DNA from: Closterium sp. NIES-65
Lineage: Eukaryota > Streptophyta > Zygnematophyceae > Desmidiales > Closteriaceae
Assembly (NCBI GenBank): GCA_948144175.1
Contig: CANXME010000519.1
Coordinates: 29,933 to 93,932, forward strand
Direction: 5' to 3'
DNA: 64,000 bases
In this document: positions 30,001 to 39,513 of the stretch, piece after piece
How the letters are laid out: the number at the start of each line of letters is the position of its first letter
How positions within the stretch are numbered: position 1 is the first letter of the stretch
Position numbers and translations under genes: made by a program
Notes under the pieces: model-generated
Told to the model about the DNA's origin: nothing
Databases searched by the model: none
What the model saw: only the letters and a program-made list of their open reading frames with translations

Positions 30001-30688
30001 GCAGCCGCCTGGGTATGAGGATGGTACGGGCAGGGTGTGCAAGCTGAAAAAGTCCATCTACTACTTGAAGCAGGCGCCACGCTGCTGGTACCAGAAGTTG
30101 GCAGCTGTTTTAGAGGAGATGGGATTAAGGACCAGGAGCTGTGATGAGAGCCTCTTTCTTAAGGTGGAGGGGGGGAAGCTGGTGCTATTTCTGGTCTACG
30201 TGAACGACATTCTTCTCTTTAGCAGCAGCATGAAGGAGATCCAGAATGTGCAGCAGCAGCTGATGGAAAAACTCAAGTGCAAGAACCTTGGGGAGGTAAA
30301 TTACTACCTCGGGATGCACGTGGAGAGGGATCCAGATCACAGGTGGTTGAAGCTGCACCAGGAAAAATTCATCAAAGAGCTGGGGGAGAAGTATGGGATT
30401 CAGAATGAGCGCACGGTTGCAACTCCCCTACCAGTAGAATTGAAGCTTGTGAAGGCTGCAGAGGATGATAGCAAGGGGGCTCTTGGGATGGCCAGGAACG
30501 CTGTGCTTCATGGGCTCAACAAGCAAATGCGTATCAAGTGGCACTCGCTGCGTAAGGAGGTGAAGAGGGGGACGGTGAATCCGATCTATATCAAGACTCA
30601 CCAGCAGCCAGCAGACTTCTTCACCAAGAGGCTTGCGGATGAGCCACATTGGCGTTGTGTGCGCATGAGTGGAATGGGCATGAACTAG
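27002..30688 (+). pseudogene. pol: Gag (rest), protease, integrase, RT of B
   Basis: Continuation of the B polyprotein after C. Gag: MHLVPKVECGPKAWTVLKEL to a stop at 27290, then an RGRGRGF-rich part and the classical zinc knuckle CWYCEKEGHLWFLC (27564-27605). The protease reads VLDRGAAWTI, so the DTG active site is DRG. The pre-integrase HRRLGHV has a TGA at 28319 in place of CGA. Integrase: HMDLVGPLPVQ, IVDDWSRLMWAY, several stops (28668, 28742), RARALLIESGLGNLMWPHAV-like text. RT (29477-30480): LLRIKTDDKGQVTIYKSRLM, MDISTAFLNGILEEDVYMMQ, and YVNDI where YVDD is expected. After AAEDD it jumps to SKGALGMARNAVLHGLNKQM: about 530 bp present in E are missing. It ends MSGMGMN at 30688. Non-functional. 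Confidence 0.92.
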
Positions 30689-30730
30689 CATGGAATAATG
30701 GGGATGCAGTCGGCAGGCTGATGGGGAGTG

Positions 30731-31822
30731 TGTTGGGTGCAAATTCACATTGCACGACATCCTGCCGTCTGTTTGTACGAGTGCGTGTGCGAATGCCTTT
30801 GGGTGTGAACAGAATGTTCGTGTGTTTGTTTGCTTTCGCGATTTACGCTTGAAGCATTTGCAGGTACTCGCGCATTATGCGCTTTGGCACAACATTGTAC
30901 GTGCTATGAACAGTACAAGCAGAAAGGACAAGCTCGCAAAGGAACCCAAGATGGAAGCTTTGCGGTTCGGTTGAATTGATTGCGCAGATTCAGTTCTATC
31001 CAACTCGAAATTGTACTGTTTTGTTTGGTTGACTATAGTGTAGCAGGGCAGGCACTATACGGGTACAATTTCAGTGAAGGTTGGATGTTGTTTGTCTGTA
31101 TCCGCATGCTACTGGGCTAGGGGAAACCAGCGGAACCAGCATTTGGCTGGTTGGGCAAAGACAAAACAGGTTCTGTTTTTTAGGACCTGAACCTGGTTGT
31201 TGTTTTCCCAGGTTCAAAAAACAGAACCAGAGGTTGTTTACCAGCCTACCACCTGCTGTTTTGTCCAGCCAGGTTGGTTCTGTTGCTTGGGATTATTTGG
31301 GATCATCCTTGGTTGTTCCCAGGTTTATTTCCAAGGTCATTGCTAGCTAGAACTATTTATTCCTTCTCTATTTGTACCTGGATATAGTCAATTTGATTCA
31401 AGCGAATTCCTCCCTTCTTGGAATTTCGTTTCTACACGGTGCGACGGCGGAATGCTGCCCGAGTTAACGCTAGTACGCTAGCACTCCAACGCTAGGCAAA
31501 CGCTCTCCGAGCCATAACTTTGTAATGGCAGAACCTTTGGCGAGGCAACTTGGTTCATTTTGAAGCTCTTGGAGCGAGCTTCGATATAGGAAATTCTTAG
31601 CTTAATCCGATCGACGGTCTGCACGATACGCTGCGCGATGTTCAAGGTACTCTTGTTATTTTCGATAAGTCATTCTTGACTCCTCTCTCTACAAACTCGG
31701 ACCAGAGGATAGGGGCTGGTCTTGTACCAGGCACCCAGGGACCCTCGGAGGTGACCCCGAGAAGAGGTTTTAAGTTTGATAAAGTCTTAGTAGCTTGAGT
31801 TTATTAGGCCCTTACACCAACA
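30731..31822 (+). repeat. 3' LTR of element B (1092 bp)
   Basis: Begins TGTTGGGTGC after ggggagtg and ends CCAACA, so the termini form the inverted repeat TGTTGG/CCAACA. Followed by the target copy gattt. Confidence 0.93.
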
Positions 31823-31827
31823 GATTT

Positions 31828-32100
31828 CTGACACTCGTGAGGTTGAAGGAAGCCTAGTAATAAAGTCGGCTAACGACTTGCCATGCCTTCTTCAATAGAG
31901 GCTGAGGTAACCCGGCTTTTTACTTCTCGCTACTCTACATCCGATGGCACGTGTCGCATGAGGTGACGAATTGTTGCACGTCTACTGCTATCCAGGGCCA
32001 GTAGTAATACTTCTCTATTCCCGCTAACGTCTTGTTACTACGAAATGTCAGAGCGGGGCATGTTTTGGTACCCAGATCTTTCCTAAACCTTTCCTTACAA
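31828..32100 (-). pseudogene. Gypsy integrase zinc-finger fragment
   Basis: The minus strand encodes LTFRSNKTLAGIEKYYYWPW and then VDVQQFVTSCDTCHRM. This is the second half of the HHCC zinc finger of a gypsy integrase (usual form H.G..KT...I...YYWP.M..DV..FV.SCDTCQR.K). Only about 45 residues are readable. The wording differs from the K integrase, so this is another lineage. It lies between the 3' end of B and the G1 leader. Confidence 0.72.
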
Positions 32101-32199
32101 TTTGTCTTTCTCCCAAATTCGTGAAGGACCCGTTGGGGACGCTTCGCGACCCACGGCACTTTCTAGTAACACCCGGGTTACTGCCTTTGTGTCAAACCT

Positions 32200-32207
32200 A
32201 TATATAG
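32200..32207 (+). promoter_or_regulatory. TATA box in G1 leader/LTR
   Basis: tatatata after gtcaaacc, conserved as cctatatattt in the inverted copy G2 (near 38360). It is well placed to drive transcription towards the G1 gag. The LTR limits are not resolved. Confidence 0.4.
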
Positions 32208-32576
32208 CCTTTTCTTGTACCCAGGTGATCATATCACTATATCTGAACAAGTTTCTTTGATCCTCACATTTAAAAATCAAAGCAGGTTTACACGCGGGGT
32301 CTTCAATCACTTAAAACTGGCCTTTTAAAAAACCGCGGGGGCGACGACAAAAGCGCCGATTCTGATATGTAAAACCAAACTGTGAAATTTTTCTAAACCC
32401 CCTTAATCCTGTTTTTGAACACTTCTCACGTTTATTGGCGAAAATATTGGAATTTTTACCGTCAGATCGATTCGAATCTAAACAACCCTGAGAATTTCGC
32501 CCAAAAAAGTTGGAATTTGGAGCGTCAGATCAAATTTCATCTCAACGGTCAAGATCGTACACGAATTTGACTAAGG

Positions 32577-33473
32577 ATGCATTACGCTGCGTACAAAGTC
32601 AACACTAGTCATTTCTACAATCGATTCGATTCGCATTACGCACCAACATGGACTAGACGCGGGCAACACTTCAATGAATTGAGGCGTTACCAGTCACTAA
32701 CCGCCACAGCAGCAACGAACGCATCGGCGAATACAACAGTGACAGCAGCAGTAGCGGCGACACCGACAAAGGTACATGCGACAACTGCAACATCTACAGT
32801 TTTTCTCGAAGCAGCGATGCTGAGGCAACCAAAGGTGTTCGATCCTATAGTTGAAGGAAGCGACGTTCGTCAATGTCAGAACATTATAGCTTATGCATAT
32901 TGTGTAGGCAATAGTGGGGTAGCCCATAAGGGGTACAACCCAATTAGGGTTAGTACTTGTACCCAATTCATTCATAGTTCATTCATCCCTTGTTTCTTCT
33001 CAGTCAATTCATAGCTGAACTCGAAATTTACTTCGAAGCCGTTGGATGCACAACTCTACCCAAGACGCGATGCGCATACGGCTCGCAACAACACTGTTAC
33101 GAGGCCCAGCTCTATAGTGGATTAACAACAAAATCTTCTAAGGCAAAGGGACGTGGGTGCAGTTTCAAACAACAGAGATCGAACAATTCAAGTGTTGAAC
33201 AGTAGCTACTACGGAACACGACGCAACCAGCCAAATAGTGGCATGGAGCAATTGGCACGACCCACAACTGCCGACCCGATGGAGAACGATAAGTGCGATG
33301 CGAAGCAACGGCTAGCAAAAAATGAGACGTGCGAATTGTGCGGCGCTAAAAGACATCGTATCTTCGCATGTTGGGAAATGAAGAAATGGTGTGCGGAGCT
33401 GAAGGGCAAGAACAGTGTGGCACCCCCGAAGCAGAAAACGGTCAACGTGGCGAGTTCGGAAAGGGCGAAATAA
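32577..33473 (+). pseudogene. Gypsy gag of G1, interrupted by a solo LTR
   Basis: Gag-like protein in pieces. An Ala/Thr-rich lead (TATAATNASANTTVTAAVAA) is followed by RQPKVFDPIVEGSDVRQ, the solo LTR, then AELEIYFEAVGCTT, and after frame changes MEQLARPTTADPMENDKCDA and the zinc knuckle CELCGAKRHRIFAC, a perfect CX2CX4HX4C. The G2 copy at 37427-37847 confirms the order (FDPTIEGNDVRRFEAELEIY). The end at 33471 is a TAA. Only capsid and nucleocapsid remain; the 220 bases to 33696 show no motif. Confidence 0.8.
32874..33002 (+). mobile_element. Cop-1 solo LTR (129 bp) in G1 gag
   Basis: TGTCAGAACATTATAGC...TTCTTCTCA with TG/CA ends, flanked by gtcaa at 32869-32873 and 33003-33007. Similar to the LTRs of D and F. 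It marks an insertion later reduced by LTR-LTR recombination. Confidence 0.92.
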
Positions 33474-33846
33474 GGAAAATATGATGGCGCAAATTTAAAA
33501 CGTCTCGACCATCCGGCACCAGGGGAAATCGCCAAGAAGAAGACTCCGCAAAACAAGACCCTGCACCGATCGGGAAACTCTAGCCGTACACCCCGACAAC
33601 CACCACTCACAATGGTGAAGGGAGCTATTGTAGCTTTGGTGAAGGTGGAGTACACCCGAACCCACTACTAGTATTTTTCGCTCGCTAAAGTGTCATCCAT
33701 TACAAGCCTGGGGGTGCTGAGCCTGGGGGTGCTGAGCCCGGGGGTGCTGCGACTGGGGGTGCTGAGCCTGGGGGTGCTACGCCTGGGGGTCCTGAGCCTA
33801 GGGGTGCTACGCCTGGAGGTGCTGAGCCTGGAGGTGTGGAGCCTGG

Positions 33847-34727
33847 TGTTAGAGACTAAGGACGGAGTCTATAAAGATTAGGTGCCGAAATAACACAAAA
33901 AATCGTGGGTCTCAATTTCTGGACAGAAACCGCGACTTCACAAGAAACGTCGTCGGCTAAAATTGCACCGTTGGAATTGTCTCAAACTTGAGTATGTTGT
34001 AGCCCCTGTCCGTGGCTATGATTCCCAATTTGAATCGTATCGAAAGGTGGAGTAAATCTCGAGTTATGCTTCTCGGCGCACCAGGGGGTATGCTGCCACA
34101 TAGAAACTTAATTCACTCACAATAGTTTCACAAGTTCACAAGAGTTCCACACAAGAGAGTTAGGGTAGCACTAAACCAGGTAGGAGGGAAGAGGAGGACG
34201 AGAGGGAAGGTCCCAAGAGATTCCCCAACCAAGGAAACCCCATGCCACACAATTCCCTTCCCCATAGGCAACCCCACTTTCACATTTGTCACTTTCCCAA
34301 CTCATGCCATCCACCTCAACCCACTTGGCCACACTTGCCAACCTGGTTTGGCTTCACCCAACCACATGGCAGCATTCTACAGTGATGGGTTCGAATTCCC
34401 AACCCCCAAAAGTCTGTACCCCATATTGAGTCAACCCCACAACTTCCCATAGTCGCCACAACCGAAGTACAGAAAGCATACGAACTCCAACGTTCGTAAC
34501 TTTCTTGATATTGCTCCGATCGCGACGATTCTTGGCTCGTCGGAAAGATCTTGAGTAGAACTGTCACTTCAGATATCTGCCCAAGCCAAATATCATCCAC
34601 ACACACTCAGGAAATCCAAACCGCACAAGACACAAATTTCTTGTACACGCTCACACCACGCATGCAACGCACAAACACATGATGGGAGGCAGACAGACGT
34701 GAATGCATATGGTTGCATCACACAACA
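33847..34727. mobile_element. Solo LTR of an unrelated family (881 bp)
   Basis: Non-coding block starting TGTTAGAGAC and ending CACAACA, flanked by cctgg at 33842-33846 and 34728-34732. Removing it joins the F linker as in element I (gagcctg-ggggag versus gagcctgagggag at 62779). No open frame, no similarity to other parts of the window. AT content is higher than in the host element. Its size and TGTT/AACA ends fit an LTR; a small non-autonomous element with a 5-bp duplication is the alternative. Confidence 0.82.
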
Positions 34728-34732
34728 CCTGG

Positions 34733-35577
34733 GGGAGTTGGGCCTACTCGTGTGGCGTCTGGCGGTACTGGGCCTAGAGGTTCTCCGGGTGCTTCGTCTT
34801 GACGAGAGCCCCTCTCTCCACAGGAGCCGCGTGAGTGGTTTACCCGGCGCTAGAGGCGTGCTGCTGGAGCTGGAGGTTCTCCCGCTGCTGAGGGTGCTGG
34901 TGCCGCGGGTCCCGGAGGTGCTCGTCCTGGGAGTACTGGAGCTTCTGGGCCTTCGGGTGCGACTGGAGCTGGAGATGCTGAGGGTGTTGGCGCTGAGGCT
35001 ACTGCTGTCGGTCATGGAGGCGGTCCTGCTGGGGGTACTACTGGTGCTGCTGGAGGTAATGGAGCTGGAGGTGCTGCTGGCGCTGGTGCTGCCGCTGGGG
35101 GTACTGGTGCTGTCCCTGCTGTATCTGGACTCGCTGCGCGGCCTAGGCCGTACTTCGTTCCGCTCCTTCAGCAGGTTCTTGGTCTACTGGTCCTTCTCCT
35201 CCCTTAGAGTGTCCACAGCCTGTCCCGTCACAGTTACAGCCGGCCTCCCCACTTCTTGCTCCTTCTCCCTACACTGGTCCTACTAGAGGTCTTGCTGAGC
35301 GTCGTTGTCGACTTCGCTGCTCGCTGTCGTCTAGACTACGCTGCTAGTCTCGTTGCTGAGTCTGAGTCTGTCTCTCCTCCGTCCGTCGGGGGTGAGTGTG
35401 CTCTTAGCACGGACGTCCTTGAGGACAGGCAGGAGAAGTTCCAGTGCTTTGCTGCTGCTTTGCCCCTTTCGTGTCCATGCTGATTGCCCCTGAGGGAGAC
35501 CCGGATGCACCAGACATCCCGACTCCTCGATCGTACGCTGAGGTGATCGAGGGTCACTACTGCTCTTAGTGGCAGTC
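34733..35577 (+). pseudogene. Linker and RT lead of F, with deletion
   Basis: Remains of the linker: after GVGPTRVAS-like text comes SPQEPREWFTRR (about 34818-34850), then Gly/Ala-rich text read as Leu-rich in shadow frames, the PYFVPLLQQVLG end, and ETSPSLH-like text. Near 35305 it jumps to VVDFAARCRLDYAASLVAES, dropping about 100 residues seen in C. LSTDVLEDRQEKFQCFAAAL follows, then a 1-base shift and the TAG at 35567-35569, where siblings read SQW. Confidence 0.75.
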
Positions 35578-35581
35578 AGCC

Positions 35582-37096
35582 ATGGACCCAGAGATGGCTT
35601 CCTGGAAGTCCACAGGCACCTACGTCAACGAGGTTCCCCCACCTGGGGCGAACATCGTCAGTGGCATGTGGATTTTCAGGGTGAAGCGGCCGCTGGGTTC
35701 TCCGCCTGTCTTCAAGTCGCGTTACGTGGCTCGAGGCTTCAGTCAGCGGCAGGGAGTTGACTACTTCCAGACCTTCTCTCCCACCCCAAAGATGACCACT
35801 CTTCGGGTGCTGCTGCACATAGCCGCTCAGCGTGACTACGAGTTTCACTCTCTTGACTTCAGCACAGCTTTCCTGCAGGGCAGCCTGCACGAGGAGATCT
35901 GGCTGCGCCGCCCACCTGGCTTCACTGGGTCGTTTCCTCCTGGTACCCAGTGGAGCCTCCGGCGGCCAATCTACGGTCTCCGCCAGGCGCCGCGTGAGTG
36001 GCACGACACACTGAGGACTACACTTGCGGCTCTTGGGTTTGCTCCTTCTACAGCCGACCCGTCGCTGTTTCTGCGCACCGACACCTCTTTGCCGCTGTTC
36101 TACATCCTCGTGTACGTCAACGACTTGGTCTTTGCCACTGCTGACACTGCTGGACTCGCCCACGTGAAGTCCGAGCTGCAGAAGAGACACACGTGCACAG
36201 ACCTGGGTGAACTACACAGCTACCTTGGCTTGCAGATCACCCGGGACAGAGCACGCCGCACCATTACCCTGACTCAGTCACACATGGTGCAGCAGGTCCT
36301 TCAGCGCTTTGGCTTCACGTACTTCTCGCCTCAGGCCACTCCTCTGTCTACTCGCCACTCGCTCTCAGCTCAGCCTTCGGATGAGTCTGTAGAGCCGAGT
36401 GGCCCGTACCCAGAGCTTGTTGGCTGCCTCATGTACCTGATGACCTGCACACGACCTGACCTTGCATACCCTCTTAGCATCTTGGCACGCTATGTTGCTC
36501 CTGGGAGACACCGACTAGAGCACATGGCTGCAGCGAAGAGGGTGTTGTGCTACGTGTGCAGTACGTCGGGCATGGGGCTAGTGCTTGGACGGCGACGTCG
36601 AGTGGTCCTCACAGGTCACGCAGACGCTTCTTGGGCTGACGACCAGGCTCTGCAGCGGTCCTCACAGGGTTACACCTTCAGCCTTGGCTCCGGCTCTGTT
36701 TCGTGGCGGTCTACCCGCTCGTCTTCTGTTCTCACCTCCAGCTGTGAGGCTGAGATCTACGCAGGGGCCATGGCTGCACAAGAGCTACGCTGGCTCACCT
36801 ACCTGCTGACGGACCTAGGAGAGCCGCCTCGTTCCCCTCCAGTTCTGTACGTAGACAACAAGGCCATGCTGGCCTTGTGTCGGGAGCACAGACTAGAGCA
36901 CAGAACGAAGCACATTGCTCTCCGCTACTTCCTTGCTCGTGAGCTGCAGCAGCGTGGTCAGCTCCGCCTCACCTACGTGGCCTCTAAGGCCAACACTGCT
37001 GATATCTTCACCAAGGCCCTTCCGCCTTGTGATCATTAGCGCTTCTGTTCTTTGCTAGGTCTTGTGCCTACGTGGCCTCACTTGCTCACTTCTTGA
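35582..37096 (+). pseudogene. pol: RT/RNase H of F
   Basis: Long intact frame from MDPEMASWKSTGTYVNEV to FTKALPPCDH (TAG at 37037). All RT blocks are readable, but the catalytic box is YVNDL (about 36113) instead of YVDD: one Asp is Asn. RNase H keeps GHADASWADD, SCEAEIYAGAMAAQELRWLT and YVDNKAMLALCREHRLEHRT. The TAG at 37037 stands for the CAG of DHQR; 18 more codons lead to the natural stop at 37094-37096. Apart from these changes it is close to A and C. Confidence 0.92.
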
Positions 37097-37295
37097 TCTT
37101 GTTTGTACTGTACTCTTTCTATACCTGCACTTGCTTGTTTACCTTTATATATATGAACTTGCATGTGAACTGGCCTTGTGGCCTTGCTCTTGTGCTCGGA
37201 CTGTGTGGTGACCTTGTGATCCACCCTGAGCTTGCTTTGCTTTGCTTGACTGGTCTTGTGACCACTTGTTCTCCCCCACTTGGCCTATGGGGGTG

Positions 37296-37426
37296 TGTCA
37301 GAACATTATAGCTTATACATCTGTGTAGGCTGTAGTGGGGTAGCCCATAAGGGGTACAACCCAATTAGGGTTAGTACTTGTACCCAACTATTTCACAGTT
37401 TAATCATCCTCTCGTTCTAAACTTCA
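37296..37426 (+). repeat. 3' LTR of element F (131 bp)
   Basis: Starts TGTCAGAACATTATAGC after a CCCCCA/TGGGGG hairpin (37273-37293) and ends about ttctaaacttca, where minus-strand gypsy gag text begins. Confidence 0.85.
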
Positions 37427-37847
37427 CTGACTGTTCGATTAGTGCTGCCCGAAACCGTGCCCACGTCCCTTTGCCTTGGACTATTCTGTTGTTGATCCAC
37501 TCCAGAGCTGGGCCTTGTAACAGTGTTGCTGCGAGCCGTATGCGTATTGCGTCTAAAGTCGAGGTCGTGTATCCAACGGCTTCGAAGTAAATTTCGAGTT
37601 CAGCTTCAAATCGACGAACATCGTTCCCTTCAATTGTAGGATCGAATGCCTCCTGTAGCCTCGGCTTCACTGCTTCGAGGTTCACTGTTGCTGCTGCCAT
37701 TGTCGCATGTATAATAGTCGGTGTCGTCGCCGTTGTTGCTGCTGCTGCTACGGATACCGATTGGTTCGCAAGGAGTTTGTCGAGTCGCGGAAGCGCCGCA
37801 CGTATCTGCTTATGCTCGACACGTAACTCTGCGATATTCCGTACCAA
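37427..37847 (-). pseudogene. Gypsy Gag N-terminal half of G2
   Basis: Start MVRNIAELRVEHKQIRAALP at 37847, then LDKLLANQSVSVAAAATTAT, QEAFDPTIEGNDVRRFEAEL, EIYFEAVGYTTSTLDAIRIR and LAATLLQGPALEWINNRIVQ, GKGTWARFRAALIEQ. This matches gypsy capsid proteins (ELEIYF...R...A...L.G.A..W........TW..F...L). Intact to the point where the LTR of F cuts it; the last residues to 37404 are LTR-encoded. The zinc knuckle and everything after it are missing. Confidence 0.85.
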
Positions 37848-38640
37848 AATATATATATTTCACTCCATTTGGCGATTCATAGGAAGATGCGCGACGAAAA
37901 TAATTGAATTCTAGGTGCTGGTCGACTTACTCCAAGTCGAGTCGACTGTAGAATTGACGGGTGCGATTTCTGTAGATCGTGTAAATCTCCCTTTATGGAA
38001 ATTTTCGTTCGATCTCGGCGGTTGAGGAGAAACTCGATCTGACGCTCCCAATTCCAAATTTTTTCGGGCGAAATTCTTTGGGCCGTTGAGATCCATCGAA
38101 CGATCGAAATTCCAACCTTTTCACCAATAAATCCGAGGGAGGTGCAAGAACGGAATCAAGCGGGACTTAGAAAAATTGTGCGGAACTGGTTTCACAAAAC
38201 CGTATCGACGCTTTCGACGTCGCCCCCGCGGTTTTTAAAGGCCGGAACTAAACGGTTGAAGACCTCGCGTGTAAACCCGCAGTGATCACCAAGTGCGAGA
38301 ATCTGGTTCAGGAAAAATCAATATATTTAATGATTCACCTGGGTACAAGGCGAGGCAAATATATAGGCTCGACACAAAGACACTAACCCGGGTGTTACCA
38401 GAAGGTTCCGCAGGTCGCAAAGCGTCCCAAACGGGTCCTCGAATTCGGTAGAAGGCAATTCGGTGGCAACCGAAAAGCCTTGAATTCGGTGCACTCAACA
38501 TAGTTTGGTGCCTATAACTATAATTATTATAGTAGAAGCAAAGAACCTAGGAAATCAAGCATGAGCAAGCAAAGCAAAATAATTCTTTGTAACATAATGT
38601 GTAATAAACTAGAATCAAGCAATTAAAGTCCAGCAAAGCC
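37427..38640 (-). mobile_element. Gypsy fragment G2 (gag, leader)
   Basis: Minus-strand relative of G1. From right to left: an AT-rich stretch (38460-38640), a leader with a TATA-like cctatatattt near 38360, a conserved segment ending in accgcgggggcgac, and the gag. It is cut at 37427 by the LTR of F and on the right by a Cop-2 fragment. Confidence 0.78.
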
Positions 38641-38649
38641 GTCGTACTC

Positions 38650-39123
38650 TCAGAACGGCTTACACGCCAGAGTCCAACGGTGTAGCAAAACGGAAAAACC
38701 GGACCAGTCTATACACAGCTAGGGCGCTGTTCATAGAATCAGGAGTGGGCAATTTCATATGGCTGCATGCTGTCTGGCACGCTATCGTGGCTAGGAACAA
38801 GTGGCTCACCAAGGTTGGGGATGACTTCTGAGTGCCGTTGCACAAATTGCGGGTGTTCTATTGCATGGCAGTCGCCCACGTCCCCAATGAGCACCGAAGT
38901 AAGTTAGGGGCAAGTGCAATCTGGTGTGTGCATTTGGGGCTGGTTGCCGAGAGCAAGGGATGGCTGCTATGGGAACCATCCAAAGATGTCATGTTCGACA
39001 ACAGGGATGTGAAATTTATCGAGGGCATGCTGTATAGGAGCTTGGAGAAACATTCGGAGGCAAAGGTGTCCCAAAAGATTGAGCAGATCATCATAAAGCC
39101 AGACCTTAGTGTATAGGAGGAGG
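38650..39123 (+). pseudogene. Cop-2 integrase fragment (P)
   Basis: Integrase C-terminal half in Cop-2 wording: AYTPESNGVAKRKNRTSLYT, ARALFIESGVGNFIWLHAVW, then after stops FYCMAVAHVPNEHRSKLGAS, AIWCVHLGLVAESKGWLLWE and DNRDVKFIEGMLYRSLEKHS. Catalytic Glu of the NGVAER motif has become Lys (NGVAKR). It ends near 39117 and joins directly to an LTR start at 39124, so the RT region is deleted. More diverged from B and E than they are from each other. Confidence 0.85.
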
Positions 39124-39168
39124 TGTTAGGTGCAAATTCACATTGCACGACATCCTGCCGTCTGTTTG
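39124..39168 (+). repeat. 5' LTR of E, first 45 bp
   Basis: TGTTAGGTGCAAATTCAC to ctgtttg, where D is inserted; continues at 46582. Confidence 0.9.
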
Positions 39169-39299
39169 TGAGAAAACTACAACGAGAATGAATGCACTAT
39201 AAAAGAGTTGGGTACAAGTACTAACCCTAATTGGGTTGAACCCCATATGGGCTACCCCACTACAGCCTACACAAAAGCATAAGCTATAATGTTCTGAAA
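39169..39299 (-). repeat. 3' LTR of element D (131 bp)
   Basis: On the minus strand TTTCAGAACA...TTTTCTCA; the initial TG is mutated to TT. Preceded by the primer hairpin TGGGGG/CCCCCA. Confidence 0.92.
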
Positions 39300-39301
39300 C
39301 A

Positions 39302-39322
39302 CCCCCATAGACAAAGTGGGGG
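39302..39322 (-). promoter_or_regulatory. Primer-site hairpin of D
   Basis: Minus strand CCCCCA, loop ctttgtcta, TGGGGG, one loop base different from C. Confidence 0.6.
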
Positions 39323-39513
39323 AGTACAAGGGGTCACAAGACCAGTCAAGCAAAGCAAAGCAAAGCAAGCTCAGGGTGGATCACAAAGTCACCACACATT
39401 CCGAGCACAAGGTCAAGGCCACAAGGCCAGTTCACATGCAGGAGTACATATATATATAAAAGGCTAGACAAGCAAGAGCAGGTGTATATATATATGTAAC
39501 AGTACAAGCAAGG

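Larger units (their letters stand above)
18065..31822 (+). mobile_element. Cop-2 copia element B, carrying nested C
   Basis: Copia element with 1.09-kb LTRs (18065-19158 and 30731-31822) flanked by gattt at 18060-18064 and 31823-31827. Its own length is about 6.3 kb once the inserted C (19547-26996) and one target copy are subtracted. The order is LTR, primer site, gag, zinc knuckle, protease, integrase, RT/RNase H, LTR. It lacks about 530 bp of RT/RNase H compared with sister copy E. Several stops make it non-autonomous. Confidence 0.93.
32101..33696 (+). mobile_element. Gypsy fragment G1 (leader and gag)
   Basis: 5' part of a gypsy-like element in plus orientation. Its leader (about 32101-32576) is similar, in inverted orientation, to 37850-38480 (shared: taacacccgggtta, tttacacgcggggtcttcaa, aaccgcgggggcgacg). 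The gag region follows and is interrupted by a Cop-1 solo LTR. The right end is cut at 33696 where F begins. Confidence 0.78.
33697..37426 (+). mobile_element. Cop-1 copia element F, 5'-truncated
   Basis: Begins inside the 15-bp repeat linker (gcctgggggtgctga) and runs through linker, RT/RNase H and the 3' LTR at 37296-37426. The gag, protease and integrase are absent. Compared with C, about 300 bp encoding the N-terminal RT lead are missing near 35305. A foreign solo LTR sits in its linker. It is placed between gypsy G1 and G2. Confidence 0.9.

Noticed and set aside
37404-37426. Last residues of the G2 gag frame before its stop at 37404
   Set aside because: They are encoded by the LTR of F, not by gypsy sequence, so I ended G2 at 37427.
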